From Psychrobacillus sp032154225 (GTDB taxonomy: Bacteria; Bacillota; Bacilli; Bacillales_A; Planococcaceae): DNA of 64,000 nt. The position numbers and the translations under genes are program-made. The notes under the pieces are model-generated. The model saw nothing but the letters and a program-made list of their open reading frames with translations. It did not search any database and had not been told where the DNA came from. Of this stretch, positions 7,871 through 16,935 are shown piece after piece. The stretch's first letter is position 1; each line of letters starts with the position of its first letter. The stretch covers positions 248,001 to 312,000 of the forward strand of contig NZ_JALDYF010000003.1 of assembly GCF_032154225.1 (NCBI RefSeq). The letters run 5' to 3'.

Positions 7871-8515
7871 TTAAGCCTTAACAAGCTCAGCAGATAATGA
7901 TTTTGCAACTGCAGTTACTTTTTCAAGACCTTCTGCAATAATTTGTTCTGCTTTATCTGGCATTGCGTTATGTCCTTCGATAATTACTTCTTCAATTGAC
8001 ATACCGAATACGCCACCAATTACATTACGCATATAAGTAGCAGCCATTTCCATTGGTGCAGTTTCTGGAGTTGAGTAAATTCCACCACGTGCACTTAATA
8101 GAATTGCTTTTTTCTCAGGCATTAGGCTAATTAATTGACCTTCTGGGCTATATTTAAATGCAAATCCAGCTTGGTATGTGTAGTCGATAAAAGTTTGTAA
8201 TTTCGCTGGAATTGTTAAGTTCCATAATGGGAAAGCAAAAACTACTACATCTGCAGCTGTTAAAGCGTCCATTGCTTTTTGCTTAGCAGCTAAAATACGT
8301 TGCTCCACATCTAATAATTCTTCTCCGTTTTGCATTTTTCCAAATGCGTTGAACAAATCTTGACCAAAGTATGGCATATCTTCTGAGAATACGTCGAAAG
8401 TAGTTACGTTAAGACCTTGTGCGTCTTTAACCCCTTCCATAAATGTTTCGTACATTTTACTTGAAACAGCCTCTGCAGCTGGACGATTGTTTGCTTTTAC
8501 TACTAATATGTTCAT
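7871..8515 (-). CDS. azoR: FMN-dependent NADH-azoreductase
   Basis: A 214-aa flavodoxin-fold quinone/azo reductase of the AzoR family. These homodimeric cytosolic enzymes use NADH and FMN to reduce quinones and azo bonds, often as protection against thiol-reactive stress. Seen: the N-terminal strand MNILVVKANNR, the FMN-contact block FAFPLWNLTIPAKLQTFIDY near residues 92-111 and SARGGIYS near 142, with full family length. CGGAGG precedes the ATG. It is monocistronic, with its own terminator. No MarR-type azo-sensor lies directly beside it; the nearest is at 9011-9412. Confidence 0.9.
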   Translation of the reverse strand: MNILVVKANNRPAAEAVSSKMYETFMEGVKDAQGLNVTTFDVFSEDMPYFGQDLFNAFGKMQNGEELLDVEQRILAAKQKAMDALTAADVVVFAFPLWNLTIPAKLQTFIDYTYQAGFAFKYSPEGQLISLMPEKKAILLSARGGIYSTPETAPMEMAATYMRNVIGGVFGMSIEEVIIEGHNAMPDKAEQIIAEGLEKVTAVAKSLSAELVKA

Positions 8516-8663
8516 TTCTTAATTCCTCCGAGTTGTATAATTCCTGTGATTTTTATTCTCTTGTCTCACAAGAAATGATTCTAGCACAGCAATTAGTTCG
8601 AACTCAAGTGATTTGACTTGAAGGCTTTTTTATTTGTTTTAAGCTAATAAAAGCATAGTAAAA

Positions 8664-9011
8664 TTATAAAGCTAATCCAAAAAAGTTAAGAGCAAGTTTT
8701 TGACACATTAAAAATAATCCCCAAGCTACACAACCTAATACGATTGCTACACTTAAATGCCATGATTGTTTTAATACAATATGTATCACAACTAACATGA
8801 CTGCTGTTGCAGGGAGTCCCATCAATACACCAATTATGAATTTATTATTATGTTGAGCATCCCCACCTTGAATCGTTAGCCAGATGATGCTCAAAATACT
8901 GATTAGTGGTAGTGCTGCCAGTAATCCACCGTATGTTGGAAATCGCCTTGCAATCTCTGTCACAAAGCCAATAATAAGTCCCGAAACTAAAATTTTCACA
9001 ACTACATACAT
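8664..9011 (-). CDS. DUF3147 family small membrane protein
   Basis: A 115-aa protein with four hydrophobic segments and little soluble sequence, resembling DUF3147 proteins of Bacillales. Its ATG overlaps the stop codon of the upstream MarR gene in the form taATG, so translation is coupled. Operon membership suggests the MarR protein controls it as part of a small stress or efflux module. The biochemical role is unknown. Confidence 0.75.
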   Translation of the reverse strand: MYVVVKILVSGLIIGFVTEIARRFPTYGGLLAALPLISILSIIWLTIQGGDAQHNNKFIIGVLMGLPATAVMLVVIHIVLKQSWHLSVAIVLGCVAWGLFLMCQKLALNFFGLAL

Positions 9012-9412
9012 TACTTCACAACCTCACTTAGCAATCGAAAGCCTTCCAACACTTTTTGTTGATCTTCCTCCGATAGCTTTGCCAATGCATTTGTTAATTT
9101 TCGTTCATCCAACTCCGTATTCGCCCTCAACATAATCCAACCATCCACTGTCAAAGATAAATACACTTTACGCTGATCTTCCTGCGAACGTTCTTTTTGT
9201 ACCCACTTGCTTTTCTCTAGTTTTTTCACATGTTCAGATGCTGTGTTATGTGAAATATGAAGATGCTGCGCTACATCTTGAATTGTGACATGCTGTTGCT
9301 TTTGAATCAATTGTAAAATCCGCACACTTTGATGTGAAATTATTTCTTGCTGGCTGGGATGTAAATAAAAATAAATATCCGTAAAGTACTCATTTATATT
9401 TTTTATTATCAT
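9011..9412 (-). CDS. MarR family transcriptional regulator
   Basis: A 133-aa winged-helix regulator. The HTH core is near residues 38-75 (QDVAQHLHISHNTASEHVKKLEK), followed by the wing (ERSQEDQRKVYLSLT) and C-terminal dimerisation helices, which is the standard MarR length and order. It is first in a two-gene operon with a DUF3147 protein. The promoter upstream is embedded in a 41-bp palindrome, which strongly suggests autorepression. The inducer is unknown. Confidence 0.9.
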   Translation of the reverse strand: MIIKNINEYFTDIYFYLHPSQQEIISHQSVRILQLIQKQQHVTIQDVAQHLHISHNTASEHVKKLEKSKWVQKERSQEDQRKVYLSLTVDGWIMLRANTELDERKLTNALAKLSEEDQQKVLEGFRLLSEVVK

Positions 9413-9420
9413 GCACCTCT

Positions 9421-9466
9421 TTATGTCGTATAAACAGATTATATCTGCTTACACGACATAAATCAA
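9421..9466 (-). promoter_or_regulatory. Promoter and palindromic operator of the marR operon
   Basis: On the minus strand TTGATT (9461-9466) and TATAAT (9438-9443) are separated by exactly 17 bp. Bases 9421-9461 form a 41-bp palindrome with 19-base arms matching at 17 positions (outer TTATGTCGT / ACGACATAA). The arms cover the spacer, the -10 box and the start site, so a bound MarR dimer or pair of dimers would block initiation. Confidence 0.8.
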
Positions 9467-9470
9467 TCTA

Positions 9471-9665
9471 CTATTTATTGTGCTTCATAATTTCAGACCC
9501 TATTACACCTATTATTAAAATGATAAGCGAAACGATACTATAATCTGTAAAAAAAGTGATAAATGGAATATCAAAAAATCTAAACGCTAGTGTAGTAATC
9601 CTTCCTAGCAATAACAACAACCCTATTATTAACATCCAATTAAATACCTTTTCTAAAAAATTCAT
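9471..9665 (-). CDS. Small two-helix membrane protein of unknown function
   Basis: 64 aa with two hydrophobic segments (about residues 8-30 and 39-58) and a short positively charged tail. AAGGAG precedes the start. It ends at the upstream edge of the marR promoter on the same strand, with no clear terminator between. I do not recognise the family. Confidence 0.6.
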   Translation of the reverse strand: MNFLEKVFNWMLIIGLLLLLGRITTLAFRFFDIPFITFFTDYSIVSLIILIIGVIGSEIMKHNK

Positions 9666-9812
9666 ATAAATCTCCTTCCTATTTAAAATTCTGTTACACA
9701 GTCGCTTTCTAAACTTCCTTATATTTACTGATAAAATCTCCTATGTTAGTATAAAATAAATCCGAAATACATTCCAGAAGATTCAGACTACACAATTAAA
9801 GGATGTGCGATA

Positions 9813-10661
9813 TTGTTTATAAATAGTGATTATCCAAAACGCGAGAATCTGCAAGCTGATTGTGAGAATTGCTTCGGACTATGCTGTACTGCACTTCCCT
9901 TTGCAGCTTCAGCAGATTTTGCAATCGATAAAGAAGCAGGAAAGCCATGCCCAAACTTGCAAGCAGATTTCCGATGTAACATTCATAAAAGCCTTAGACA
10001 AAAAGGTTTTAAGGGATGTACTGTTTTTGATTGTTTCGGTGCAGGGCAAAAGGTTTCTCAACTCACTTTCGAAGGAATCGACTGGCGTGAAAGTCCTGAA
10101 ATAGCAAAAAACATGTTTCAAGTTTTCCCGATTATGCAGCAGCTTCATGAAATGCTTTGGTATTTAACAGAAGCTCTAGCCTTAAAAGTGACACACTCAA
10201 TTCATAAGGAATTGAATATCACCATAGATAAAACGAAACAACTTACTATGCTTGATGCTAATTCACTTATAGAAATAGATATTCCGTCACATCGAGCAAA
10301 TGTAAACTCTTTACTTTTACAAACTAGTGAACTAGTGCGCAAAGAAGTACTACAGCTCAAAGATTCCAAAAAGAGAACTAAAATTGATCATCGTGGAGCT
10401 GATCTTATGGGAGCTAACTTGAGAGGAGCTAATCTCATAGGCGCTAACTTAAGAGGAGCGTTTCTTATTGCCGCAGACCTTCGAAATGCCGACTTAAGAT
10501 TTGCTGATCTCATAGGGACTGATTTCCGTGATGCCAATCTTAGTGGGGCTGATTTCACAGGAAGCATCTTCCTCACTCAAGTTCAGCTTAACTCTGCAAA
10601 GGGAGACGTGCATACAAAATTACCTAGCGTACTCACTATTCCAACACACTGGTCAGTGTAA
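9813..10661 (+). CDS. Pentapeptide-repeat protein with N-terminal cysteine-rich domain
   Basis: A 282-aa protein starting at TTG with AAGGATG upstream. The N-terminus carries a cysteine cluster (CENCFGLCC near 17-25, then CPNL, CNIH, GCTVFDCFG) resembling YkgJ-like metal-chelating domains. A helical middle follows, then tandem A(D/N)LxG pentapeptides from about residue 190 to 260, which fold as a right-handed quadrilateral helix. Some pentapeptide proteins mimic DNA and protect gyrase; whether this one does is unknown. The combination of a Cys cluster with pentapeptides recurs in Bacillales. A terminator follows. Confidence 0.82.
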   Translation: MFINSDYPKRENLQADCENCFGLCCTALPFAASADFAIDKEAGKPCPNLQADFRCNIHKSLRQKGFKGCTVFDCFGAGQKVSQLTFEGIDWRESPEIAKNMFQVFPIMQQLHEMLWYLTEALALKVTHSIHKELNITIDKTKQLTMLDANSLIEIDIPSHRANVNSLLLQTSELVRKEVLQLKDSKKRTKIDHRGADLMGANLRGANLIGANLRGAFLIAADLRNADLRFADLIGTDFRDANLSGADFTGSIFLTQVQLNSAKGDVHTKLPSVLTIPTHWSV

Positions 10662-10662
10662 C

Positions 10663-10708
10663 AAAAAATCCCAAACTCTTATTTATAAAAGATAGTTTGG
10701 GATTTTTT
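10663..10708. terminator. Bidirectional intrinsic terminator
   Basis: AAATCCCAAACT pairs with AGTTTGGGATTT around a 16-base loop, with A- and T-runs on both sides, between the convergent pentapeptide and LysE-family genes. Confidence 0.85.
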
Positions 10709-10721
10709 CTTTCTATAATGA

Positions 10722-11306
10722 CTAACCGATAAAGATTGAAATTGCACTGTAAGCTAATAACAAAGCCATCGCTACATTAAATTGACTTCTATACTTCGAT
10801 AGAAACGTCTGAAAAACAGAACCAAACAAACTCCAGCAACTAGTGCTCAGAAAACCAACAAAAGCTAAAAATAATGAAAACAGTAGTAGACTAATATTGG
10901 ACGTATAACTCGGTAGGATGAAAGTTCCTACAACTGTTATGCCATACAAAATACCTTTCGGATTTACAAATTGTAAAAGCATCCCCGCCAAAAAACCATT
11001 ATATTTCCCTCCATCATCGTCTTGATCACTAGCCCTACTAGTAATTATTTTAAAAGCAAGAAACAACATATAACCTGCTCCTAAAATCATCATTGGAAGT
11101 TCAATTTTCGGAATGAAATTATGAAGTACTAGATTAAAATAACTAGACAATATCATTATGACAAAAAATCCTGCACCAACTCCAAAGCAAAACTTTATTG
11201 TCTTATTAAATCCGTATTTATTTGCAAATAGCATTGCCATAATGTTATTTGGACCTGGCGTAAAACTAGTTATAACAACATATAACAAAAATGATACTAG
11301 TGACAT
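10722..11306 (-). CDS. LysE/RhtB family amino-acid exporter
   Basis: A 194-aa membrane protein with about six hydrophobic segments and the family hallmark TPGPNN near residue 16. LysE/RhtB proteins export amino acids or related metabolites. The longest frame begins at 11321, but that ATG is part of the SD GGGGAGG. The real start is the ATG at 11306, six bases after it. It is divergent from an XRE-cupin regulator, with direct repeats between the two genes. Confidence 0.85.
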   Translation of the reverse strand: MSLVSFLLYVVITSFTPGPNNIMAMLFANKYGFNKTIKFCFGVGAGFFVIMILSSYFNLVLHNFIPKIELPMMILGAGYMLFLAFKIITSRASDQDDDGGKYNGFLAGMLLQFVNPKGILYGITVVGTFILPSYTSNISLLLFSLFLAFVGFLSTSCWSLFGSVFQTFLSKYRSQFNVAMALLLAYSAISIFIG

Positions 11307-11349
11307 ATTGAACCTCCCCATCCTGATATATGTTACAATGTCTAAAACA

Positions 11350-11392
11350 GACGTTATAACGATTACGTTTTATTGTACATTACTGACGTTAT
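11350..11392. promoter_or_regulatory. Direct repeats GACGTTAT between divergent genes, possible operator
   Basis: GACGTTAT occurs at 11350-11357 and 11385-11392, 35 bp apart. The first copy is part of an inverted motif (ATGTCT-AAAAC-AGACGTT). The location between a transporter gene and a divergently transcribed XRE-cupin regulator suggests a binding site for that regulator. Confidence 0.35.
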
Positions 11393-11421
11393 GATGTCCA
11401 ACAAGAAAAGGAGTGTTTTTG

Positions 11422-11976
11422 ATGGAGGAAATACATCTCATCCTTGCAAGAAATTTAAAAGCTTTAAGAGAAAGCAAAAAGTTAAGTCTTGAAAAGGTAG
11501 CGGAATTGACTGGAGTAAGCAAAACAATGATTGGCCAAATTGAAAGAGGAGAATCGACACCAACGATTACGACGATTTGGAAAATAGCAAATGGATTGAA
11601 AACTTCTTTTAGTACGCTTATAAATGCTCCGCAATCAGATACAGAAATTATTTTGGGAAGTGAAATCCAAGCATTATCCGAAGACAATGGAAAATACCGA
11701 GTGTATCCCCTTTTCCCATTCGAAAATGAAAAGCGGTTTGAAGTGTATTCGGTCGAAATCGAAAAAAATGGATTTCTAAGTGCTGATGCACATTTAGAAG
11801 GAACAGAGGAGCTTATAACTGTTTTCGATGGTGAACTTACAATACATGTAAATAACGAGGTTTACACGATAAAAAGTGGCGATTCCATTCGCTTCAAAGC
11901 TGACAGACCCCATACCTATCATAATCCTGGAAAAGTATTAACTCGGTTGAATATGACCTTGTACTACCCAAATTAA
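11422..11976 (+). CDS. XRE-type HTH regulator with C-terminal cupin domain
   Basis: 184 aa from the ATG at 11422, chosen because AAAGGAG lies 8 bases upstream; the earlier GTG at 11413 overlaps the SD. Residues 1-62 form a HTH_3 domain (LEKVAELTGVSKTMIGQIERG). Residues about 105-180 form a single-strand cupin barrel with the HLEGTEELITVFDGEL block and RFKADRPHTYHNPG. Such proteins sense small molecules and commonly control neighbouring transport genes. It shares a transcript with the metal-receptor-like gene that follows 14 bp later and is divergent from the LysE exporter. Confidence 0.88.
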   Translation: MEEIHLILARNLKALRESKKLSLEKVAELTGVSKTMIGQIERGESTPTITTIWKIANGLKTSFSTLINAPQSDTEIILGSEIQALSEDNGKYRVYPLFPFENEKRFEVYSVEIEKNGFLSADAHLEGTEELITVFDGELTIHVNNEVYTIKSGDSIRFKADRPHTYHNPGKVLTRLNMTLYYPN

Positions 11977-11990
11977 AAAGGAGGATTTCA

Positions 11991-12776
11991 ATGATACACT
12001 CTTTGACAGACCATCTTGGCAGACAGTTGAACATTCCTGCTCCACCAAAACGTATTATTTCTATTTGCCCAGCAATTACGGAAACACTTTTTGCTTTAAA
12101 TTTGGAAAATGACATAGTTGGTCGGACAAAATATTGTATTTTTCCTAAAGGAACTGTCGAAAACGTGCCGATTGTGGGAGGAACAAAGGAAGTAAATATA
12201 GAAAAAATTATCGAACTAAAACCTGATCTTATCCTTGCTGAAAAAGAGGAAAATACAAAGGAAATTGTTCAAGTACTTGAAAAAATTGCCCCTGTTTTCG
12301 TTATGGAAGTACAGTCGATAGAAGAGTCATATCGACTAATAAAAACGCTAGGCTCATTAACAAATAAAGAACTAGTAGCAGATCAACTTATAACTTCCAG
12401 CAAGACAGCATTTTCTGCTCTTCTTCCTAAAGAGCATGTAAAAGCAGCATACGTTATTTGGCGAAAACCATATATGGTTGTTGGAGGCACTACTTATATT
12501 AATAATGTCCTGCATACACTTGGTTTTGATAATCCATTCGTGCAAGGTAATTCTAGATATCCCGCGGTGACGAAAGAAGAGTTAGCTGCTGCAAACCTTG
12601 ATGTGCTCTTACTTGCTTCCGAACCATTTCCTTTTCAAGAAAAGCATATAGCAGAATTTCAATCCTTCCTTCCAAATACGAAAATAGTATTAGTAGATGG
12701 TGAAATGTTTTGGTACGGCTCCAAAATGATCGAGGCCGGACCCTATTTCAAGGAATTAATCGAACGCACATTATAG
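11991..12776 (+). CDS. TroA/BtuF-fold (helical-backbone) binding protein lacking a signal peptide
   Basis: A 261-aa protein with the PF01497-type fold: RIISICPAITETLFALNL near residues 21-38, KPDLILAE near 77, and a C-terminal lobe with DVLLLASEPFPF. Homologues are periplasmic or lipoprotein receptors for cobalamin or siderophores. Here the protein begins directly with the domain (MIHSLTDHLGRQ) and has neither a signal peptide nor a lipobox. An AAGGAGG immediately upstream supports the start. It should therefore be cytosolic. No ABC permease or ATPase adjoins it, only the XRE-cupin regulator. Confidence 0.8.
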   Translation: MIHSLTDHLGRQLNIPAPPKRIISICPAITETLFALNLENDIVGRTKYCIFPKGTVENVPIVGGTKEVNIEKIIELKPDLILAEKEENTKEIVQVLEKIAPVFVMEVQSIEESYRLIKTLGSLTNKELVADQLITSSKTAFSALLPKEHVKAAYVIWRKPYMVVGGTTYINNVLHTLGFDNPFVQGNSRYPAVTKEELAAANLDVLLLASEPFPFQEKHIAEFQSFLPNTKIVLVDGEMFWYGSKMIEAGPYFKELIERTL

Positions 12777-12855
12777 ACTACTGAATTTTCTGTATTTCAT
12801 TAGTTAATTAATGATAAAATAAAAGATAAATACGCAAGATAAAAAGGAGATAAGC

Positions 12856-14136
12856 ATGAACATTTCAATTAACTATTCAGGAGATTATTCACAACTCCTT
12901 TCACCTGAGCTTGAACAAAAATTACAAGCTATCCACGAGGGTATTCAAACGAAGTCTGCAAAAGGTGCTGACTATTTAGGATGGACAGATTGGCCGAGCA
13001 CTATTAGCGAGGAACTTTTACAAGACATTAAAGGAACTGCTGAGCATATCCGTTCCACTTCGGACGTATTAGTCGTTATTGGAATTGGTGGCTCTTATCT
13101 TGGCTCGAAAGCAGTTATCGAATCATTATCTACTCCGTTCCAAAAATTAAACGGTGTAGAAGTTATTTTCGCAGGTCATTTAGTAAGTGGTACATACTTA
13201 AAGCAACTGATGGCTTATTTAGATGACAAAGAAGTTACGTTGAACATCATTTCTAAATCAGGAACAACGACTGAGCCTGCTATCGCATTTCGCTTTTTAC
13301 AGCACTATATGGAAAAACGTTATGGCGATCAAGCGGCTGCTCGTATATTTGTCACAACAGATGAAGAAAAAGGTGCTTTGCGTTCATTAGCAATCGAAAA
13401 AGGGTATCCTCGCTATGTTGTACCTGGTAATATTGGTGGACGATATTCCGTCTTCACTGCAGTTGGTTTATTGCCTATTGCAGCTGCTGGGTACGATATC
13501 GAAAAGCTAATTAATGGAGCAAAAATAGCGGAGCAAGAATTCGAAGTGTTTGATACAAAATCCAATCGTGCTATTCAATATGCCGTTATCCGCAATCATT
13601 TATATAACGCTGGATACCCGATAGAAATTATGGCAACATTCGATGACAAGCTGAGCTATGTGCAAGAATGGTGGAAGCAATTATTCGGAGAAAGTGAAGG
13701 GAAAGAAGGAAAAGGAATTTTCCCAGCATCTGTCCTTTACTCGACTGACTTACACTCGTTAGGGCAATACATTCAAGACGGAAAGCGCATGTTATTTGAA
13801 ACATTTTTAAATGTGGAAAAAGCAGTAGACGATCTAACTGTTTTTGAAGCAGAAAATAACGGAGATGAGCTGAACTATTTAAGTGGTCTAACACTTCATG
13901 CGTTTAACTTAGCATGTCATGAAGCAACGTCTTCTGCACATCTCGATGGCGGCGTACCGCAAATTACGCTTACGATGGAACAGCTAGATGAGCAGCATTT
14001 AGGTCATCTTTTATACTTCTATATGAAGGCCTGTGCATATAGCGCTTATTTACTCGACATTAACCCATTCGATCAACCTGGTGTGGAAGATTACAAAAAT
14101 AACGTCTTTAAGATTCTAAACAAACCAGGATATTAA
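12856..14136 (+). CDS. pgi: Glucose-6-phosphate isomerase
   Basis: A 426-aa phosphoglucose isomerase interconverting glucose-6-phosphate and fructose-6-phosphate in glycolysis. Seen: GIGGSYLGSKAVIE near residue 74, SKSGTTTEPA near 136, GGRYSVFTAVGLLP near 194, and KLSYVQEWWKQLFGESEGK near 263, the family signatures. It is somewhat shorter than the B. subtilis enzyme (about 450 aa) but has every block. AAAAGGAG precedes the ATG. It is monocistronic with a strong terminator. Confidence 0.96.
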   Translation: MNISINYSGDYSQLLSPELEQKLQAIHEGIQTKSAKGADYLGWTDWPSTISEELLQDIKGTAEHIRSTSDVLVVIGIGGSYLGSKAVIESLSTPFQKLNGVEVIFAGHLVSGTYLKQLMAYLDDKEVTLNIISKSGTTTEPAIAFRFLQHYMEKRYGDQAAARIFVTTDEEKGALRSLAIEKGYPRYVVPGNIGGRYSVFTAVGLLPIAAAGYDIEKLINGAKIAEQEFEVFDTKSNRAIQYAVIRNHLYNAGYPIEIMATFDDKLSYVQEWWKQLFGESEGKEGKGIFPASVLYSTDLHSLGQYIQDGKRMLFETFLNVEKAVDDLTVFEAENNGDELNYLSGLTLHAFNLACHEATSSAHLDGGVPQITLTMEQLDEQHLGHLLYFYMKACAYSAYLLDINPFDQPGVEDYKNNVFKILNKPGY

Positions 14137-14150
14137 TAGTTTTAGTAAGT

Positions 14151-14187
14151 AAAAAAACGTTTTGTCCGAGGACAAAACGTTTTTTTA
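14151..14187. terminator. Bidirectional intrinsic terminator
   Basis: AAAAAACGTTTTGTCC pairs with GGACAAAACGTTTTTT around a tiny loop, between the convergent pgi and alpha-glucosidase genes. Confidence 0.85.
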
Positions 14188-15852
14188 CATTACTTTATAT
14201 ATTCTTGCCTCATACGGTGCAAGTTCTAAACTCGCTAGTTCTTCATGCTCTCCTACTTCTAAGTTCGCCAACAAAAGGTTCTCGCTCTTATAGAAAATAC
14301 CATCTACCTCATCTACTGTTACTAATTCATCAGATAAATTACTTAACACAATAACCTTTTCTTGACCTAATGTGCGAGTGTACGCATAAATCGTTGGATG
14401 TTCCTCTAGCACTAAATCATATTTGCCATATGTGAAAATATCCTGTTGCTTACGTAGACGAATCATCTTTTTATAATAATTTAAAATGGAGCTTGCATCT
14501 ATTTCCTGCGCATCTACATTAATTTTTGTATAGTTTGGATTTACACCTAACCATGGTTCTCCTATTGTAAAACCTGCATTTTCATCCGCAGACCATTGCA
14601 TTGGCGTTCTTGAATTATCACGACTCGTCGCTCGAATAATTTCCATCACATATTCATGTGAGTTCCCTTGCTCTATTCGATGTGCGTATAAATTTTTAGT
14701 TGCTACATCATTATAATCTTCAATAGATGCGAATTTTACATTCGTCATTCCTATCTCTTGTCCTTGGTAAATAAATGGTGTCCCTTGCATGAAAAAGTAC
14801 ATCGTTGCTAATGCTGTTGCACTTTCACGCCAGTATTCTTGATCATTCCCCCAAGTTGAAACATTTCGAGCTTGATCATGATTTTCTATAAATAGCGCAT
14901 TCCAACCGCTTCCTTCTAACGCTTTTTGCCATCTCGTTAAAACTTGTTTAAGTCCTGGTACGTTCAGCTTTTCCTTTTTTTCTGCATCCCATAGGCTCAA
15001 ATGCTCAAACTGAAAAATTAAATTAAACTTGCCATGTTCCTCATCTACCCAGTCATGAATTTCATCAATACCAACACCATTTGCCTCGCCTACCGTCATA
15101 ATATCGTATTTTGCAAATGTTTCTTTTTTTAATTCCTCTAAAAAGGGCATAATTCCTTGCACATTCATATATCGACCCCACGCTGGAACGTGCGCAAGCC
15201 CTGTTGGGTTCGGCATATTTGTGTATGAATTATCTTTTTTGATATGACTAATAGCATCGACACGGAAGCCATCTATCCCTTTATCAAGCCACCAATTCAT
15301 CATCTCATATAAAGCACTTCGTACGGCTGGATTCTCCCAGTTTAAGTCGGGCTGTTTCTTTGAAAATAAGTGGAAATAATATTGCTTCGTTTCCTCATCA
15401 AACTCCCAAGTAGATCCATTGAAAATACTTCCCCAGTTATTAGGTTCTTCTCCATTTTTACTATCTTTCCAAATATACCAATCACGCTTATCACTCGTTT
15501 TAGAAGAACGTGATTCGATAAACCAAGGATGTTCATCACTTGTGTGATTAATAACTAAATCAATAATAAGCTTCATACCACGGCGATGTACTTCTTGAAG
15601 TAGTTCATCAAAGTCTTCCATTGTTCCAAACTCTTCCATAATGGCTTGATAATTACTAATATCATACCCATTATCATCATTTGGTGACTGATACATCGGA
15701 CAAATCCAAACAACATCTATCCCTAAGTCTTCTATATAATCTAACCTTGATAGGAGTCCCTTCAAGTCCCCAATACCATCACCATTGGAGTCTTGGAAGC
15801 TGCGAGGGTAAACCTGATAAGCAACCGCTTCTTTCCACCATACTTTTTTCAT
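14185..15852 (-). CDS. GH13 alpha-glucosidase, predicted alpha-1,4 specificity
   Basis: A 555-aa cytosolic glycoside hydrolase of family 13 with a complete TIM barrel. Region I is LVINHTSDEHPWF near 98; the catalytic nucleophile is in GFRVDAISH near 199; the acid/base is in TVGEANG near 256; the third Asp is in ENHDQ near 326. In GH13_31 enzymes the residue after the nucleophile tends to be Val in alpha-1,6 enzymes and Ala or Thr in alpha-1,4 enzymes. Here it is Ala, so maltose-type substrates are likelier. It is last in an operon with a LacI regulator and a sugar ABC importer. No signal peptide. Confidence 0.9.
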   Translation of the reverse strand: MKKVWWKEAVAYQVYPRSFQDSNGDGIGDLKGLLSRLDYIEDLGIDVVWICPMYQSPNDDNGYDISNYQAIMEEFGTMEDFDELLQEVHRRGMKLIIDLVINHTSDEHPWFIESRSSKTSDKRDWYIWKDSKNGEEPNNWGSIFNGSTWEFDEETKQYYFHLFSKKQPDLNWENPAVRSALYEMMNWWLDKGIDGFRVDAISHIKKDNSYTNMPNPTGLAHVPAWGRYMNVQGIMPFLEELKKETFAKYDIMTVGEANGVGIDEIHDWVDEEHGKFNLIFQFEHLSLWDAEKKEKLNVPGLKQVLTRWQKALEGSGWNALFIENHDQARNVSTWGNDQEYWRESATALATMYFFMQGTPFIYQGQEIGMTNVKFASIEDYNDVATKNLYAHRIEQGNSHEYVMEIIRATSRDNSRTPMQWSADENAGFTIGEPWLGVNPNYTKINVDAQEIDASSILNYYKKMIRLRKQQDIFTYGKYDLVLEEHPTIYAYTRTLGQEKVIVLSNLSDELVTVDEVDGIFYKSENLLLANLEVGEHEELASLELAPYEARIYKVM

Positions 15853-15881
15853 ATCGTCCCTCTTCTTCTTTTTAGTATTTA

Positions 15882-16913
15882 TTAGCCAAATCCATTTATA
15901 TTTCTACATGATTCACGCTCAATAAGAGTTGTTGGTACAAAATGATGCTTCACAGTTGCTTTTGGATCTTGCACTTTTTCAAGTAAGAAATTGGTTGCCT
16001 CAAACCCTAACTCAAATATCGAAATATCGACTGAAGTTAAAGGTGGCTTCACATAAGCCGATAATGCGTGATTATTAAAGCTCACAATAGAAACATTCTG
16101 TGGCACTTGAATGGAAAGCTCTTCTAAATATCTAATGACCTCATACGCTACTAAATCATCATGTGCAACAATTGCTGTTGGTGGCTTATCAAGTTTCATC
16201 AAACTATAAATACTGTTTTTTTCCTTTGATTTAAAAGCATTGTCATGTATAAAATATTCGTCTGCATAAGATAGTCCCGCATCTTTTAAAGCCTGCTTGT
16301 AACCTCCTAAACGATCCATTGAAACGACAAACTCAAGATTTCCTCCAATGAATGCAATATGTCGATGCCCTAATTGAAACAGATAGTCCACCACATCATG
16401 AGCAATTGCCCTATTATCATTATCGATATATGTAATTTCACTTTCATATTTATAAGGACGCCCAACCATCGTAAATGGGAATTTCGAATCTTTTAAATAT
16501 GTCATCGTACGATCATTCACACGGGAGTAAAGCAGAATAATTCCATCTACCTTTCTTCCTTGCACCATCGATACAACTTCTTGATAAATTTCTTCTTCGG
16601 TAGCCCCTGTAGACAAATAGATGCCATACTGGCTAGCATGAGCACTTGTACATATCCCACGAATAACTTCTGGGAAGAACGGATTTTGAAATGCTAATGA
16701 AGTAGAATGAGACATAATGACACCGATTGTCTTCGTGCTTTTTGCTGCTAAATTCCTTGCTTGAAAGTTAGGGTAGTATTCTAACTGTTCCATTACCTCT
16801 CTTACTTTGCGCTTTGTCTGTTCACTAATTCTTGGGTTGTCTGCAATAACCCGAGAGACTGTAGATGGAGAAACATTCGCTTCTCTTGCCACATCAATAA
16901 TTGTAACAGTCAA
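15882..16913 (-). CDS. LacI family regulator of the alpha-glucoside operon
   Basis: A 343-aa regulator. Residues 1-55 form the LacI HTH and hinge (VTIIDVAREANVSPSTVSRVI, then NLAAKSTKTIGVI). The rest is a periplasmic-binding-protein-like effector domain of normal length. It lies between the permease genes and a GH13 gene on the same strand. Likely sites are the ACGTTTGCA-containing palindromes upstream of the binding-protein gene and of the second glucosidase gene, which CcpA could also bind. The inducer is probably an oligosaccharide. Confidence 0.9.
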   Translation of the reverse strand: MTVTIIDVAREANVSPSTVSRVIADNPRISEQTKRKVREVMEQLEYYPNFQARNLAAKSTKTIGVIMSHSTSLAFQNPFFPEVIRGICTSAHASQYGIYLSTGATEEEIYQEVVSMVQGRKVDGIILLYSRVNDRTMTYLKDSKFPFTMVGRPYKYESEITYIDNDNRAIAHDVVDYLFQLGHRHIAFIGGNLEFVVSMDRLGGYKQALKDAGLSYADEYFIHDNAFKSKEKNSIYSLMKLDKPPTAIVAHDDLVAYEVIRYLEELSIQVPQNVSIVSFNNHALSAYVKPPLTSVDISIFELGFEATNFLLEKVQDPKATVKHHFVPTTLIERESCRNINGFG

Positions 16914-16935
16914 TAAGTCCCCCTCCTTCCAACAT

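Noticed and set aside
10388..10576. Minus-strand frame opposite the pentapeptide repeats
   Set aside because: It is a periodic shadow of the repeat codons on the other strand.
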